The position numbers and the translations under genes are program-made. DNA of 21,283 nucleotides from Dehalococcoidia bacterium. GTDB lineage: Bacteria > Chloroflexota > Dehalococcoidia > Dehalococcoidales > Fen-1064. The stretch spans positions 1-21,283 of the forward strand of contig JAUYDN010000261.1 of the NCBI GenBank assembly GCA_030691775.1, given 5' to 3'. A model generated the notes under the pieces. It did no database searches, was not told where the DNA came from, and was given only the letters and a program-made list of their open reading frames with translations. Positions 1 to 6,927 of this stretch are shown in pieces. The first letter of the stretch is position 1, and each line of letters begins with the position of its first letter.

Positions 1-72
1 GCATAATAATACCACCTATATGGGTTTAGAGACGTGGGGTGTAAGGGGTCGCAGACCCCTTATTGTCCTATT

Positions 73-185
73 GTCATTCCGTACCCCGTATCAAGTACGG
101 GGCAGGCTTTGATACGGAATCCATGAAACAACAGTGAAAAATCATTGGCATTCGATACTGGATTCCAGCCTACACTGGAATGACA
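73..185. repeat. MITE-like palindromic element, TIR GTCATTCC/GGAATGAC
   Basis: The element is bounded by perfect 8-bp inverted repeats, GTCATTCC at 73-80 and GGAATGAC at 178-185. The left half contains nested arms: CCCCGTA (84-90) pairs with TACGGGG (96-102), and ATTCCGTA pairs with TACGGAAT (113-120). The signature CGGGGCAGGCTTTG lies at 98-111. Elements with the same ends recur at 1599-1683, 16292-16410 and, cut by the window edge, 21181-21283. The internal core recurs alone at 285-324 and 20809-20853. No coding capacity. Confidence 0.7.
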
Positions 186-284
186 TTTTGGAGTGGTTAA
201 TAGTATTTTCATAGTAATGACAAAGGTATTAGCCGCAGAGCAATATCATAACCCCAAACAAAAATAGCCTCATTTTTTAACAGC

Positions 285-324
285 CTCGTATCGGAGTACG
301 GGACAAGCTTTGCGGAGAATGACG
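285..324 (+). repeat. Partial copy of the GTCATTCC repeat core
   Basis: This segment carries the core pattern of the 73-185 element, CGTA-loop-TACGGGACAAGCTTTG, followed by GAGAATGACG. The left end is degenerate, so it looks like a decayed or truncated copy. Confidence 0.5.
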
Positions 325-452
325 ATTCGTTAGGCCGGTAATTAAATGACACTGTTGAACAGTAATACGTAAATCATTCAGACGTCACATATGGATTTGG
401 GACCTGTTAGCGCCGATGCGGAAAATACGTGAACCAATGGGCACGCGCTCCG

Positions 453-1304
453 TTATTCTGGCGGCAATCCGTGCGGGTGAGGTTTCTTGCCGTCTTCCTG
501 CAGGTACTTCATCACCCTCCCCGTCAGATTACGGAACCGGCCTTCTTGCGGTGTGCCGGCGGTCTGTCTGCCGGGGCTGGAGGTGGAATCCGTGCCGCGG
601 AGGAAATATTCACCCACTGCCCGAACGGATGTGGAGAAGCCCATCATGTCCATCGTCTGGTTGATAGCGAATTTTACGGTACGGGTGTAAAATTGCCCTG
701 TTTCGATGACGCGCGCCGCGTACGCCAGGGTCTCCTTTTCCAGGTCTGCCGCCGGATAGACACGGTTAACGAATCCCCAGGTCATCGCCTCGCGGGCGGT
801 CATGAACCGGTTTTCGTATAGTATTTCTTTTGCCTTACGCGCTCCCAGGTCCCACGATGTGGTGAAATAATCGCCATAGGTAGGAGTAAAAAGGGCATCC
901 TCGGAGGCGAAGATGAAGTCCATGGCGGAGGCAATCATCCACCCGCCGAAGATGCAGTAGCCGTGCACCATGGCAATCGTCGGCTTGGGCAGGTCGCGCC
1001 AGCGGAGGTGACTGGCTACATAGATATCCCAGTTAAGCGCGGACCTTTCAAAAGGCGTGAGCGGTTCGGTGCGCTTTGTGTGGTCGGCAACCTGTTCATT
1101 GGAATCGAGGTCATGTCCGGCGGAGAAAGCCCGCCCCTCCCCCGATAAGATAATCACGTGCACCTCCGGGTTATTCACCGCCGCGTGAAAGGCGTGGTCC
1201 ATCTCGTTGAGCATCGTCCAGCTCTGGGCATTGAGTTTTTCCGGACGGTTGAGAATTACGCGCGCTATCGCACCAGGCTGATATTTTAAAGTTTTATAGT
1301 CCAT
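453..1304 (-). CDS. Enoyl-CoA hydratase/isomerase (crotonase) family protein
   Basis: A 283-aa crotonase-fold protein expected to act on an acyl-CoA thioester in the cytoplasm. I start it at the ATG at 1304 (MDYKTLKYQP) because AGGAGG lies 6 nt upstream (1311-1316); a longer 310-aa frame begins with residues that do not look crotonase-like. The first oxyanion-hole segment is SGEGRAFSAGHDL (54-66) and the second is HGYCIFGG (114-121). The two glutamates that act in classical enoyl-CoA hydratase appear absent: by hand alignment they fall on Met123 and Thr142 (PTYGD). The exact reaction is therefore unknown, and simple hydration is doubtful. It stands alone, transcribed leftward, with repeats on both sides. 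Family assignment is firm; substrate is not assigned. Confidence 0.88.
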   Translation of the reverse strand: MDYKTLKYQPGAIARVILNRPEKLNAQSWTMLNEMDHAFHAAVNNPEVHVIILSGEGRAFSAGHDLDSNEQVADHTKRTEPLTPFERSALNWDIYVASHLRWRDLPKPTIAMVHGYCIFGGWMIASAMDFIFASEDALFTPTYGDYFTTSWDLGARKAKEILYENRFMTAREAMTWGFVNRVYPAADLEKETLAYAARVIETGQFYTRTVKFAINQTMDMMGFSTSVRAVGEYFLRGTDSTSSPGRQTAGTPQEGRFRNLTGRVMKYLQEDGKKPHPHGLPPE

Positions 1305-1379
1305 TTCATCCCTCCTGAATATTAAAGTTATGTGCGCTGAAGTATAGCATTTTTGTGTCCGCGCCTGGGCCATTACTAA

Positions 1380-1536
1380 TTCCAATTTGCATTCAAGATG
1401 GCGGTCAAGTGTAGGGTGGGTGAAGTCGAGACGGAGTTGAGATAAAACCCACCAGCAAACTGCGCGGGGATGATGTCGGTGGGTTTCACCCGCCCTACGG
1501 GCTCCGAGTTAGTGCCACCTTGAGAGCTGTTTGGAA
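1380..1536. repeat. Nested 157-bp palindromic MITE-like element
   Basis: Outer arms 1380-1402 and 1514-1536 are inverted repeats matching at about 17 of 23 positions (TTCCAA...GATGGC against GCCACC...TTGGAA). Inner arms GTAGGGTGGGTGAA (1411-1424) and TTCACCCGCCCTAC (1485-1498) match at 13 of 14. A third pair, AAACCCACC (1446-1454) and GGTGGGTTT (1478-1486), folds inside. The symmetry suggests a foldback non-autonomous element; no clear target duplication beyond a possible TAA. Confidence 0.6.
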
Positions 1537-1598
1537 TAAAAATAAAAGCATACACCCTCAAATGTGCTCAGTATGAAAACAAAAAAAGACCCTTAATC

Positions 1599-1683
1599 GT
1601 CATTGCGAATCTCGATTCTGTAGAGGTGCGGCAATCTCCGGGCGGGGTGGTAAATCTGGATTCCCGTTCAAGCCGGGAATGAC
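1599..1683. repeat. Short MITE-like element, GTCATT.../GGAATGAC ends
   Basis: An 85-bp member of the same family as 73-185. It begins GTCATTGC and ends CGGGAATGAC; the right half carries GGATTCCCG-TTCAAG-CCGGGAATGAC with an internal short stem. It lacks the CGGGGCAGGC core. Confidence 0.5.
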
Positions 1684-1741
1684 AAAAAGGGGCAAAGGTT
1701 TTCACGCTTCGTGTCCCGATGTGTCGCGATGCATGATTCCA

Positions 1742-1780
1742 TAAAAACTTGCCCCCTCCCGGAGAATGAAGGAGGGGGCA
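1742..1780 (-). terminator. Rho-independent terminator of the 1810-3270 ATPase gene
   Basis: On the minus strand a perfect 10-bp stem, TGCCCCCTCC (1780-1771) with GGAGGGGGCA (1759-1750), separated by 11 nt, is followed by AGTTTTTAT. It lies about 30 nt past the leftward ATPase stop. Confidence 0.75.
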
Positions 1781-1809
1781 GGAGAGGGGGTATCCCGTTT
1801 GCGTCGGTG

Positions 1810-3270
1810 TTACCTGAGTAATGGTTCCGCTTCTGCCAGCAACCCGACCATCTCATCGGCGACTTTTGCGGCTTGCTCGCCGTATTCCTGGAGCAATGTT
1901 TCCTTCATCCAGACATAAAACAGGTAGCGCAGACATCGCCGGTCCTCGCGCTGTGAGAGCAGGAACTCGGCGTGCTCCCGGTTGATACAGATGACGCCCT
2001 CGCCGGGGTCGTACCAGCTACGGTAGATTGATTTCTCCTGGGAAGGAGCCGCGATTTTGATGTTCGGGGCGCGGCTGGGCGGACGGGGAACAGTGCGTAC
2101 TGCTTGCGGCGCTTCTGCCTGAACGAAAGCCGGTGTTTCTACCGGTCTATGCTCGTGTCCGTTGCCCTTGGCTTCCGTCCCACCCATCCCGAGCTTCTCC
2201 AGTAATCCTTTCTCGCGGTAGCGCAGGAACTTATCGATGAGCTTGCCCGCCCGTTGAAGGATTACAGTGAACCGTTTTTCCTGTGATTCCGCGCTCACTT
2301 CCTCGATGAACTGTTTCACCTTCGGTTCTATCTGGTGTAGGGTTTGCACAAACGAGCCGAAGACCTGGTCCTGGACCACAGCCGTCTTGTCCGCCGTCCG
2401 CTTCAACCGGTCGTAGCGGATGTAACCTTCGAGGCGCTGGTCTGTCCAGGGCAGGACTTTAAACGTCTGCAGGTCGGTGAGGGCATTGATGCGGGTGCCG
2501 CCGCGTCCGTAGAGGCTGATGCTGGCATCTGTCATCTCCCATGGCAGGACATAAAGCTCAACGTAGGCGGACCCGGCACGCTCGACAGAAAAGTGCTGTG
2601 AGAGTACCTTGACTCCCCGGAAGCGCTGGGGATGAATCTGCTCGAAGGTATGGTCATCGGAGATTGCCAGCGAGTACATGTTACTGCGCAGGTCGTTGGC
2701 GAACTGCTGTCCCAGGTATTCCTTGATGCGCTCCTTGGAGAGCTGTGGCGCGATTTCCGGCAGGATACCATCGAGGTAAGCCACGGTGCCGCGGTCGGTG
2801 TGTTTGTGGTCGGGGCAGTTGCGGATAATTTCGGCATGCCCGCTCTTGAGCCATTTCCGCTTGAGTACGAGACAGCTCGATGGCGCCCCCTCAGTCGTAG
2901 TCGAGGCGAGGTGCAGTTCTTCAGCAATCAGCGCGAAAGCAAGCAGACCGATGCCTTGCTCACCCCTCAGGGCAGAGTTCAGCTTCTCCGAACTACCGAT
3001 TTGCTGGAGCACCTGGCGCATTTTTTGCGAGTCCATCCCCACACCGGTGTCCTGGATGGCGATGCTTTTGAGTACGCGCACCGTCGACCCGTTGCTCCCC
3101 ACTGTCTGGTAGGTCAGCTTGATGAGGACCTCTCCTTCCTCCGTACCCACCAGCTCGATAGCATCCGCGGCGTTTTCCACGAACTGCTTCATTGCTTCCT
3201 GCGGACTGCGGCAGACGTGGGAGAGCACCTCGAAGACCCCGGGACCGGTATGCAGTTTTACCTTTGCCAT
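1810..3270 (-). CDS. GHKL (Hsp90-like) ATP-binding protein
   Basis: A 486-aa protein with an N-terminal GHKL/Bergerat ATPase domain. The N box is QFVENAADA (29-37), the G1 box DTGVGM (74-79) and the G2 box GEQGIGLLAF (103-112), so ATP binding and probably hydrolysis are expected. The rest of the N-terminal half resembles the transducer region that follows GHKL domains in Hsp90 and MutL relatives. A low-complexity linker (about 365-415, rich in Ala, Pro and Glu) leads to a short C-terminal helical domain containing Trp and Tyr. No histidine-kinase phosphoacceptor domain is visible. The ATG at 3270 is preceded by AAGGAGG. It lies downstream of the MerR-like gene on the same strand with a 96-bp gap, so the two may be cotranscribed. 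The client or partner is unknown. Confidence 0.8.
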   Translation of the reverse strand: MAKVKLHTGPGVFEVLSHVCRSPQEAMKQFVENAADAIELVGTEEGEVLIKLTYQTVGSNGSTVRVLKSIAIQDTGVGMDSQKMRQVLQQIGSSEKLNSALRGEQGIGLLAFALIAEELHLASTTTEGAPSSCLVLKRKWLKSGHAEIIRNCPDHKHTDRGTVAYLDGILPEIAPQLSKERIKEYLGQQFANDLRSNMYSLAISDDHTFEQIHPQRFRGVKVLSQHFSVERAGSAYVELYVLPWEMTDASISLYGRGGTRINALTDLQTFKVLPWTDQRLEGYIRYDRLKRTADKTAVVQDQVFGSFVQTLHQIEPKVKQFIEEVSAESQEKRFTVILQRAGKLIDKFLRYREKGLLEKLGMGGTEAKGNGHEHRPVETPAFVQAEAPQAVRTVPRPPSRAPNIKIAAPSQEKSIYRSWYDPGEGVICINREHAEFLLSQREDRRCLRYLFYVWMKETLLQEYGEQAAKVADEMVGLLAEAEPLLR

Positions 3271-3366
3271 GAATACCTCCTTGAGCTTTCAGCTATCAGC
3301 AAACAGCTATCATGTAAAACTTCGGTTAGAAGCTAACGGCTGACCGCTAAATGCTGAAGGCTATCT
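3271..3366. repeat. Short-unit intergenic repeats (AGCTATCAGC type)
   Basis: The gap between the ATPase and MerR-like genes contains AGCTTTCAGCTATCAGC, a second AGCTATCA, and CTAACGGCTGACCGCTAA. Closely similar units occur at 17689-17726 before mtaB, and a related CTGATTGCTGACTGCTGATT string at 7633-7653. They look like a dispersed low-complexity repeat rather than regulatory sites. Confidence 0.45.
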
Positions 3367-3609
3367 TTAAAATAATGAAGGCTTGTCAATCTCCTGCCGG
3401 GCTTTTTCATAGGCGGTTTTCCAGGTGAAGCCCTGCCGCCGGTATTTGATGATAATCTCCACGATGCGGGCGGTGGCTTCCGGGAATTGCCTCACCTCTC
3501 TTGTTTTGACTTTTATTCTCTGTGATTTTATGAACCCCTTGGTCTCTAAGTACCGTATTTCATCAATGGTAGCGCCGGACTGTCTGGCGAGCGCGGTAAT
3601 CCGTAACAT
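3367..3609 (-). CDS. Small MerR-like helix-turn-helix protein
   Basis: An 80-aa protein that matches the N-terminal DNA-binding part of MerR regulators. A helix-turn-helix spans roughly residues 3-22, followed by the characteristic RYLETKGFI (19-27), a basic wing (KVKTREVRQFPEA) and a recognition-like helix ending RRQGFTWKTA. The usual coiled-coil dimerisation helix and effector domain are missing, giving a minimal regulator about half the usual length; it could also serve as an excisionase-like or structural DNA-binding protein. The ATG at 3609 has only a weak upstream purine tract. It precedes the GHKL ATPase gene on the same strand and is the best candidate for its regulator or partner. 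Intact, not frameshifted. Confidence 0.7.
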   Translation of the reverse strand: MLRITALARQSGATIDEIRYLETKGFIKSQRIKVKTREVRQFPEATARIVEIIIKYRRQGFTWKTAYEKARQEIDKPSLF

Positions 3610-3697
3610 TACATGAAAACTTTCTGGTATTATTTCCTGAAACTTTACCTGATGATAACACGAAAGGGGAGGGGTGTCAAGGGGGAGAGGGAATTAC

Positions 3698-3727
3698 TTC
3701 ACTAATTTTCACAAATGGGTGTATAAT
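3698..3727 (+). promoter_or_regulatory. Candidate sigma-70 promoter for the island ATPase
   Basis: A consensus -10 TATAAT lies at 3722-3727. The hexamer TTCACT (3698-3703), 18 nt upstream, is an imperfect -35. The start codon follows about 40 nt downstream, with CGGAG as ribosome-binding site. Inferred from sequence only. Confidence 0.45.
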
Positions 3728-3768
3728 CGGAAAACCAGGCAAAAAGCACCAATACAACGGAGTAGATT

Positions 3769-5067
3769 ATGTGGAAGTTCAGAAAATTAACCGAAGGTGA
3801 ACTTGAACGCAGTCCTCACGAAGCTGAATTTTTTAACGTAGGTGATATTGATAAAGCCACTTCAGTTGTCCGTGAGGTAATCCAGAACTCGCTGGACGCG
3901 AGATTGCCAAATAACCACCCGGTTCGTGTGAAGTTCCTGTTTGGCACACACGAAAAGTCAGACGATGACGTCTACTATAAGGAACTGCTACCCCACATAC
4001 AGAGCAGCGGTTTGCTCCCAGCTAGATATTCGACTGCGTCTGAAGTTCATTTTCTGACGATTGAAGATTTCGGTACAACTGGTCTGGATGGGTCGATAAG
4101 TAGAGAACAGATAGCGGCGGCTGGCAGCGGAAACTATTATAACTTCTGGTGGTGCGAGGGGAAATCGCAGAAAACAGGACATCGAATGGGGAGATGGGGA
4201 CTTGGAAAGACATCTTTTCATGTTGCGTCAATGCTTCGCACTTTCTGGGGATTCACCATAAGGTATGATGATAAACGTGAGTTGCTGCTTGGCAAAGCCC
4301 TGCTCGAGACGCATGTCATGGACGGAGCTTGGTACGACTACTATGGATATTTTTCTGGGCCGGGTTATGCACCTATTGAAGACAGAACACAGATAGAAGC
4401 ATTCCAGAGCAAATTTGGGGTATCGAGGAAACAAGAACCGGGCTTTTCACTTGTCATACCATTCCCATCTGAGGAAATTGACCATGATGCCATAGTTCGT
4501 TCTGTGATAATTCATTACTTCTTTCCTGTCATCAAAGATATGCTTGTCGTGGAGGTTGCCAGCAAGTCTTCATTAACAATCCTGGATAGCTCGACTCTCC
4601 GTGAGATAGCAAAGAAACAGAACTGGAGCGATAGCCCTTGGAAAGACAGGTCCGTTGACTCCCTGATGGAGTTTCTTGAAGACGCGGTAACTATGCCTGA
4701 CGCGGAAAGAATGAAGTTGCTGATGCCATCCGGTACTCCACAGCTAAATGAAGGACTCTTTGGCGATAGACTGGACGAAGCACGCGAAAGATATGCGGGC
4801 AACAAGCTGGTAGCTCTAGAGGTGCCAGTGAAGATTCGACCTGTCGGCCAGCCGGAGATAGATTCCTTTTTTCAAGTATATCTGCGGAAAGATGAGGATC
4901 TCCAGAAAGCGGACGAGTTCTACATCAGGGAAGGTATCACAATATCTGAAATCAATAATCTGCGTAACAGACGAGTCCGCGGATTGCTCTCACACACAGG
5001 ACGAAGGAGTATGCACGTTCCTGGGAGATTGTTATTGGGTTACTTCAGGAAAACATTCTCATTATGA
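3769..5067 (+). CDS. GHKL ATPase of a defence-type locus, C-terminally truncated
   Basis: A 432-aa product with a GHKL ATPase core different from the one at 1810-3270: N box REVIQNSLDA (35-44), G1 box IEDFGTTGL (98-106) and a G2-like box GRWGLGKTSF (141-150). Such MutL/MORC-type ATPases are known in bacterial restriction-modification loci, which fits the HNH, methyltransferase and glycosylase genes that follow. The ATG has CGGAG about 8 nt upstream. The 3' end is abnormal. After RRVRGLL the reading frame enters a sequence without family character, while the +1 frame continues with QDEGVCTFLGD (4997-5029), so a 1-nt indel at the CACACA run near 4990-4997 is likely. Even the restored frame runs out near 5030, just before the HNH stop. 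The last 28 bases overlap the HNH gene tail to tail. The ATPase core may fold; a full-length protein is unlikely. Confidence 0.75.
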   Translation: MWKFRKLTEGELERSPHEAEFFNVGDIDKATSVVREVIQNSLDARLPNNHPVRVKFLFGTHEKSDDDVYYKELLPHIQSSGLLPARYSTASEVHFLTIEDFGTTGLDGSISREQIAAAGSGNYYNFWWCEGKSQKTGHRMGRWGLGKTSFHVASMLRTFWGFTIRYDDKRELLLGKALLETHVMDGAWYDYYGYFSGPGYAPIEDRTQIEAFQSKFGVSRKQEPGFSLVIPFPSEEIDHDAIVRSVIIHYFFPVIKDMLVVEVASKSSLTILDSSTLREIAKKQNWSDSPWKDRSVDSLMEFLEDAVTMPDAERMKLLMPSGTPQLNEGLFGDRLDEARERYAGNKLVALEVPVKIRPVGQPEIDSFFQVYLRKDEDLQKADEFYIREGITISEINNLRNRRVRGLLSHTGRRSMHVPGRLLLGYFRKTFSL

Positions 5068-5804
5068 TATATTAAGAAATTGACATCGGGAGCAAATCGG
5101 TCTGGGGGTCTAATTCTGATGCCATTATATTTAAACAAGAGAAATGAACTTGCATCATTAGAAGGCGCCTTTAACTTCTTTGACATTTTTACTTCATAAT
5201 CAGTGGTAATGGTTATTAAACCTCTATCAAAAGCTCGGTCGTGCAGCGCATTGAGGCAGACCCCATTCCTGGGATTTAGACGATTCTTTATATCTATTGC
5301 CCACGGAACAATATGGCTTGCGTTCAATAGCTCTGGGACAGCTAGACCTGTTATACAACAACGATAGCCATAACTTGCCAAAACCATCTGTCGAAAAAAA
5401 TTCTGGTTAACTCGTACCCGCACTAATTGCTCCGATTCTTTTCCTTCTACAGCGGGGTCATCGGGCCAAATTCTGACAATTTTTTCAATTGAAAGGTGTT
5501 TCAAGTTAGCCAACAGTTGTTCACTCTCGAAAGAAAGTTCTTCCCAGTTGTTATGGAATTCCTCCCAAATTCGTACTTCGGCACGACCACCATGTGTTGC
5601 GCCAACGATATTTCTTTGTTTTAGCACCGGATCAAGTCGTGCAAAATTGGCGAGTTTCCAAGAAACAGCAGAGGGCGTCCGTCCAATTAGAGTGGCTAGT
5701 TCAACTACGTCAGGATTGCGAATGTGAATTTTCCCGAACGGAGTTTTGCAATACAAATTGAACGCAAGCACCAGTTCTTCGCGTGTCCAATTTCTTCTGA
5801 CCAT
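5040..5804 (-). CDS. HNH restriction-type endonuclease
   Basis: A 254-aa protein with an N-terminal helical segment (RNWTREELVLAFNLYCK, 4-20; then a helix-turn-helix-like GRTPSAVSWKLANF, 41-54) and a C-terminal HNH nuclease domain. The nuclease core reads YGYRCCITGL (145-154), ASHIVPW (162-168, His164), NPRNGVCLNALHDRAFD (177-193, Asn180 and His188). It is expected to cut DNA using one metal ion. The CxxC zinc knuckles of many HNH enzymes are not obvious. It runs against its neighbours: its 3' end overlaps the truncated ATPase by 28 bp and its start is about 110 bp from the truncated methyltransferase. The gene looks complete, which makes it the intact newcomer in a damaged locus. Base composition is AT-rich like the rest of the island. 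Confidence 0.82.
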   Translation of the reverse strand: MVRRNWTREELVLAFNLYCKTPFGKIHIRNPDVVELATLIGRTPSAVSWKLANFARLDPVLKQRNIVGATHGGRAEVRIWEEFHNNWEELSFESEQLLANLKHLSIEKIVRIWPDDPAVEGKESEQLVRVRVNQNFFRQMVLASYGYRCCITGLAVPELLNASHIVPWAIDIKNRLNPRNGVCLNALHDRAFDRGLITITTDYEVKMSKKLKAPSNDASSFLLFKYNGIRIRPPDRFAPDVNFLIYHNENVFLK

Positions 5805-5886
5805 ATCATAACATTAGTATCACAAATATCTGATTTTAGCAACCGCATTGCTTTTACAATATGGCTTTTATTTCGGCGAGGACTGA

Positions 5887-6927
5887 GTTCAGTGTCAAGC
5901 ATCACAGGCTGGAAAGGTGGTGGTTGGCGGACCTCCCTGCCAGCCTTATTCGGTTGTTGGAAGATCCCGCGACCCCAATAGAATGGAGTTAGATAGCAGG
6001 AATTTTCTATATGAGCACTATCTTCGGATCCTTGAACATATCCAGCCGGATTTTTTTGTGTTCGAAAACGTTCCCGGCTTAATGACCGCCCAGAGTGAAG
6101 GTGAGAAAGTATTTGCCAGGATGCTTGAAGATTTCCGTGGTGTTTTTCCCTCGTACGAAATCGCCCCATCATTTGACGAATATTCAAGGAACCCCCGTCA
6201 ATACCTTCTAGATAGCAGCCGGTATGGTATACCACAGAAACGTAAAAGGGTCGTTTTCATTGGTTACAAGAAGTCCTTACTTGATTTAAATGCCAACGTA
6301 AAAGACGTCTTTAAAGCAGTACTCAAACCCCGACCTTCAGGATCTTGGGGTTACGATGTCAGCAGCGCAATCGGCGATTTGCCAGCCCTGAGTCCTGGTG
6401 AAGGGAAAGACGAATGGTATGGGGGATATGATCATCCTGCTGTCACTCCTTACCAGGCTAGAATGAGGCGTGGGTCCCCTGGATTCATCAATCACAGGGC
6501 CAGAACACATATGGCGAGTGACTTACAGAGATACAGATTCTTTATCGAACATCACAAGAATGGGAATGGTGCTGCGACTCTTTCCGACCTCATCCGCGAG
6601 AAGCCAGAACTAACACCTTCACATCAAAACCTTGATAAGTTCATCGATAGATTCAAAGTACAATGGTGGAATCGCCCTTCCTCTACGATCATGGCGCACA
6701 TAAGCAAAGATGGTCACTACTACATTCACCCAGACATAAACCAATGCCGCTCTTTTACCGTTAGGGAAGCAGCGCGGTGTCAGTCTTTTCCTGACAACTT
6801 CAAGTTCGAAGGGAAGAGAACGGAACAGTTCCGACAGGTAGGCAACGCGGTGCCTCCACTACTGGCTAATGCTATTGCCAGAGCAATAATGGGTCAATTG
6901 ATAAAGCTATGGTCAGAGATATCGTAA
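5887..6927 (+). pseudogene. DNA cytosine-C5 methyltransferase, N-terminus missing
   Basis: From the GTG at 5917 the frame gives 336 aa beginning at motif IV: VVGGPPCQP with catalytic Cys8, then motif VI FENV (49-52), motif VIII QKRKR (107-111), a target-recognition region (about 140-275), motif IX FTVREAARCQSFPD (280-293) and motif X RQVGNAVPP (306-314). This is clearly a Dcm/M.HaeIII-type 5-methylcytosine methyltransferase. Motifs I-III, including the SAM-binding FxGxGG, are absent: the frame is closed by TGA at 5884-5886 and none of the three frames upstream encodes them before the HNH gene is reached. An intact enzyme would need roughly 60-80 more residues. The protein, if made, should not bind SAM. 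Its end overlaps the glycosylase start by 19 bp. Confidence 0.85.

Larger units (their letters stand above)
1..452. other. Geneless region of palindromic repeats
   Basis: I see no credible gene here; short open frames lack coding character. It holds a GC-rich hairpin (43-61, 8-bp arms AAGGGGTC/GACCCCTT), a MITE-like element (73-185) and a shorter relative of that element's core (285-324). The hairpin could act as a terminator for a gene left of the window, but only a weak T-rich stretch follows it. Confidence 0.6.
1305..1809. other. Geneless region with two mobile-type repeats and a terminator
   Basis: No supported gene in about 500 bases. It contains the crotonase ribosome-binding site (1311-1316), a nested 157-bp palindromic element (1380-1536), a short GTCATTCC-family element (1599-1683) and a terminator for the leftward ATPase gene (1742-1780). 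A 61-codon frame across 1376-1561 lies entirely over the palindrome and is not coding. Confidence 0.6.

Noticed and set aside
1376..1561. 61-codon minus-strand ORF
   Set aside because: It is contained almost entirely in the nested palindrome and has no ribosome-binding site.
3285..3330. Possible CRISPR or operator array of AGCTATCAGC units
   Set aside because: Units are irregular, few and not separated by constant-length spacers; the same string occurs before mtaB and so is a dispersed repeat.
2632..3336. 234-codon plus-strand ORF opposite the GHKL ATPase
   Set aside because: It lies fully antisense to a gene with clear N, G1 and G2 boxes, has no ribosome-binding site and no recognisable protein character.
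5705..6235. 176-codon minus-strand ORF spanning the HNH start and methyltransferase
   Set aside because: It overlaps two well-supported genes on their opposite or alternate frames and has low-complexity, family-free sequence.
5040..6927. Reading HNH plus methyltransferase as a normal divergent type II restriction-modification pair
   Set aside because: The methyltransferase lacks the SAM-binding motifs, so it cannot serve as the protecting enzyme in its present form.
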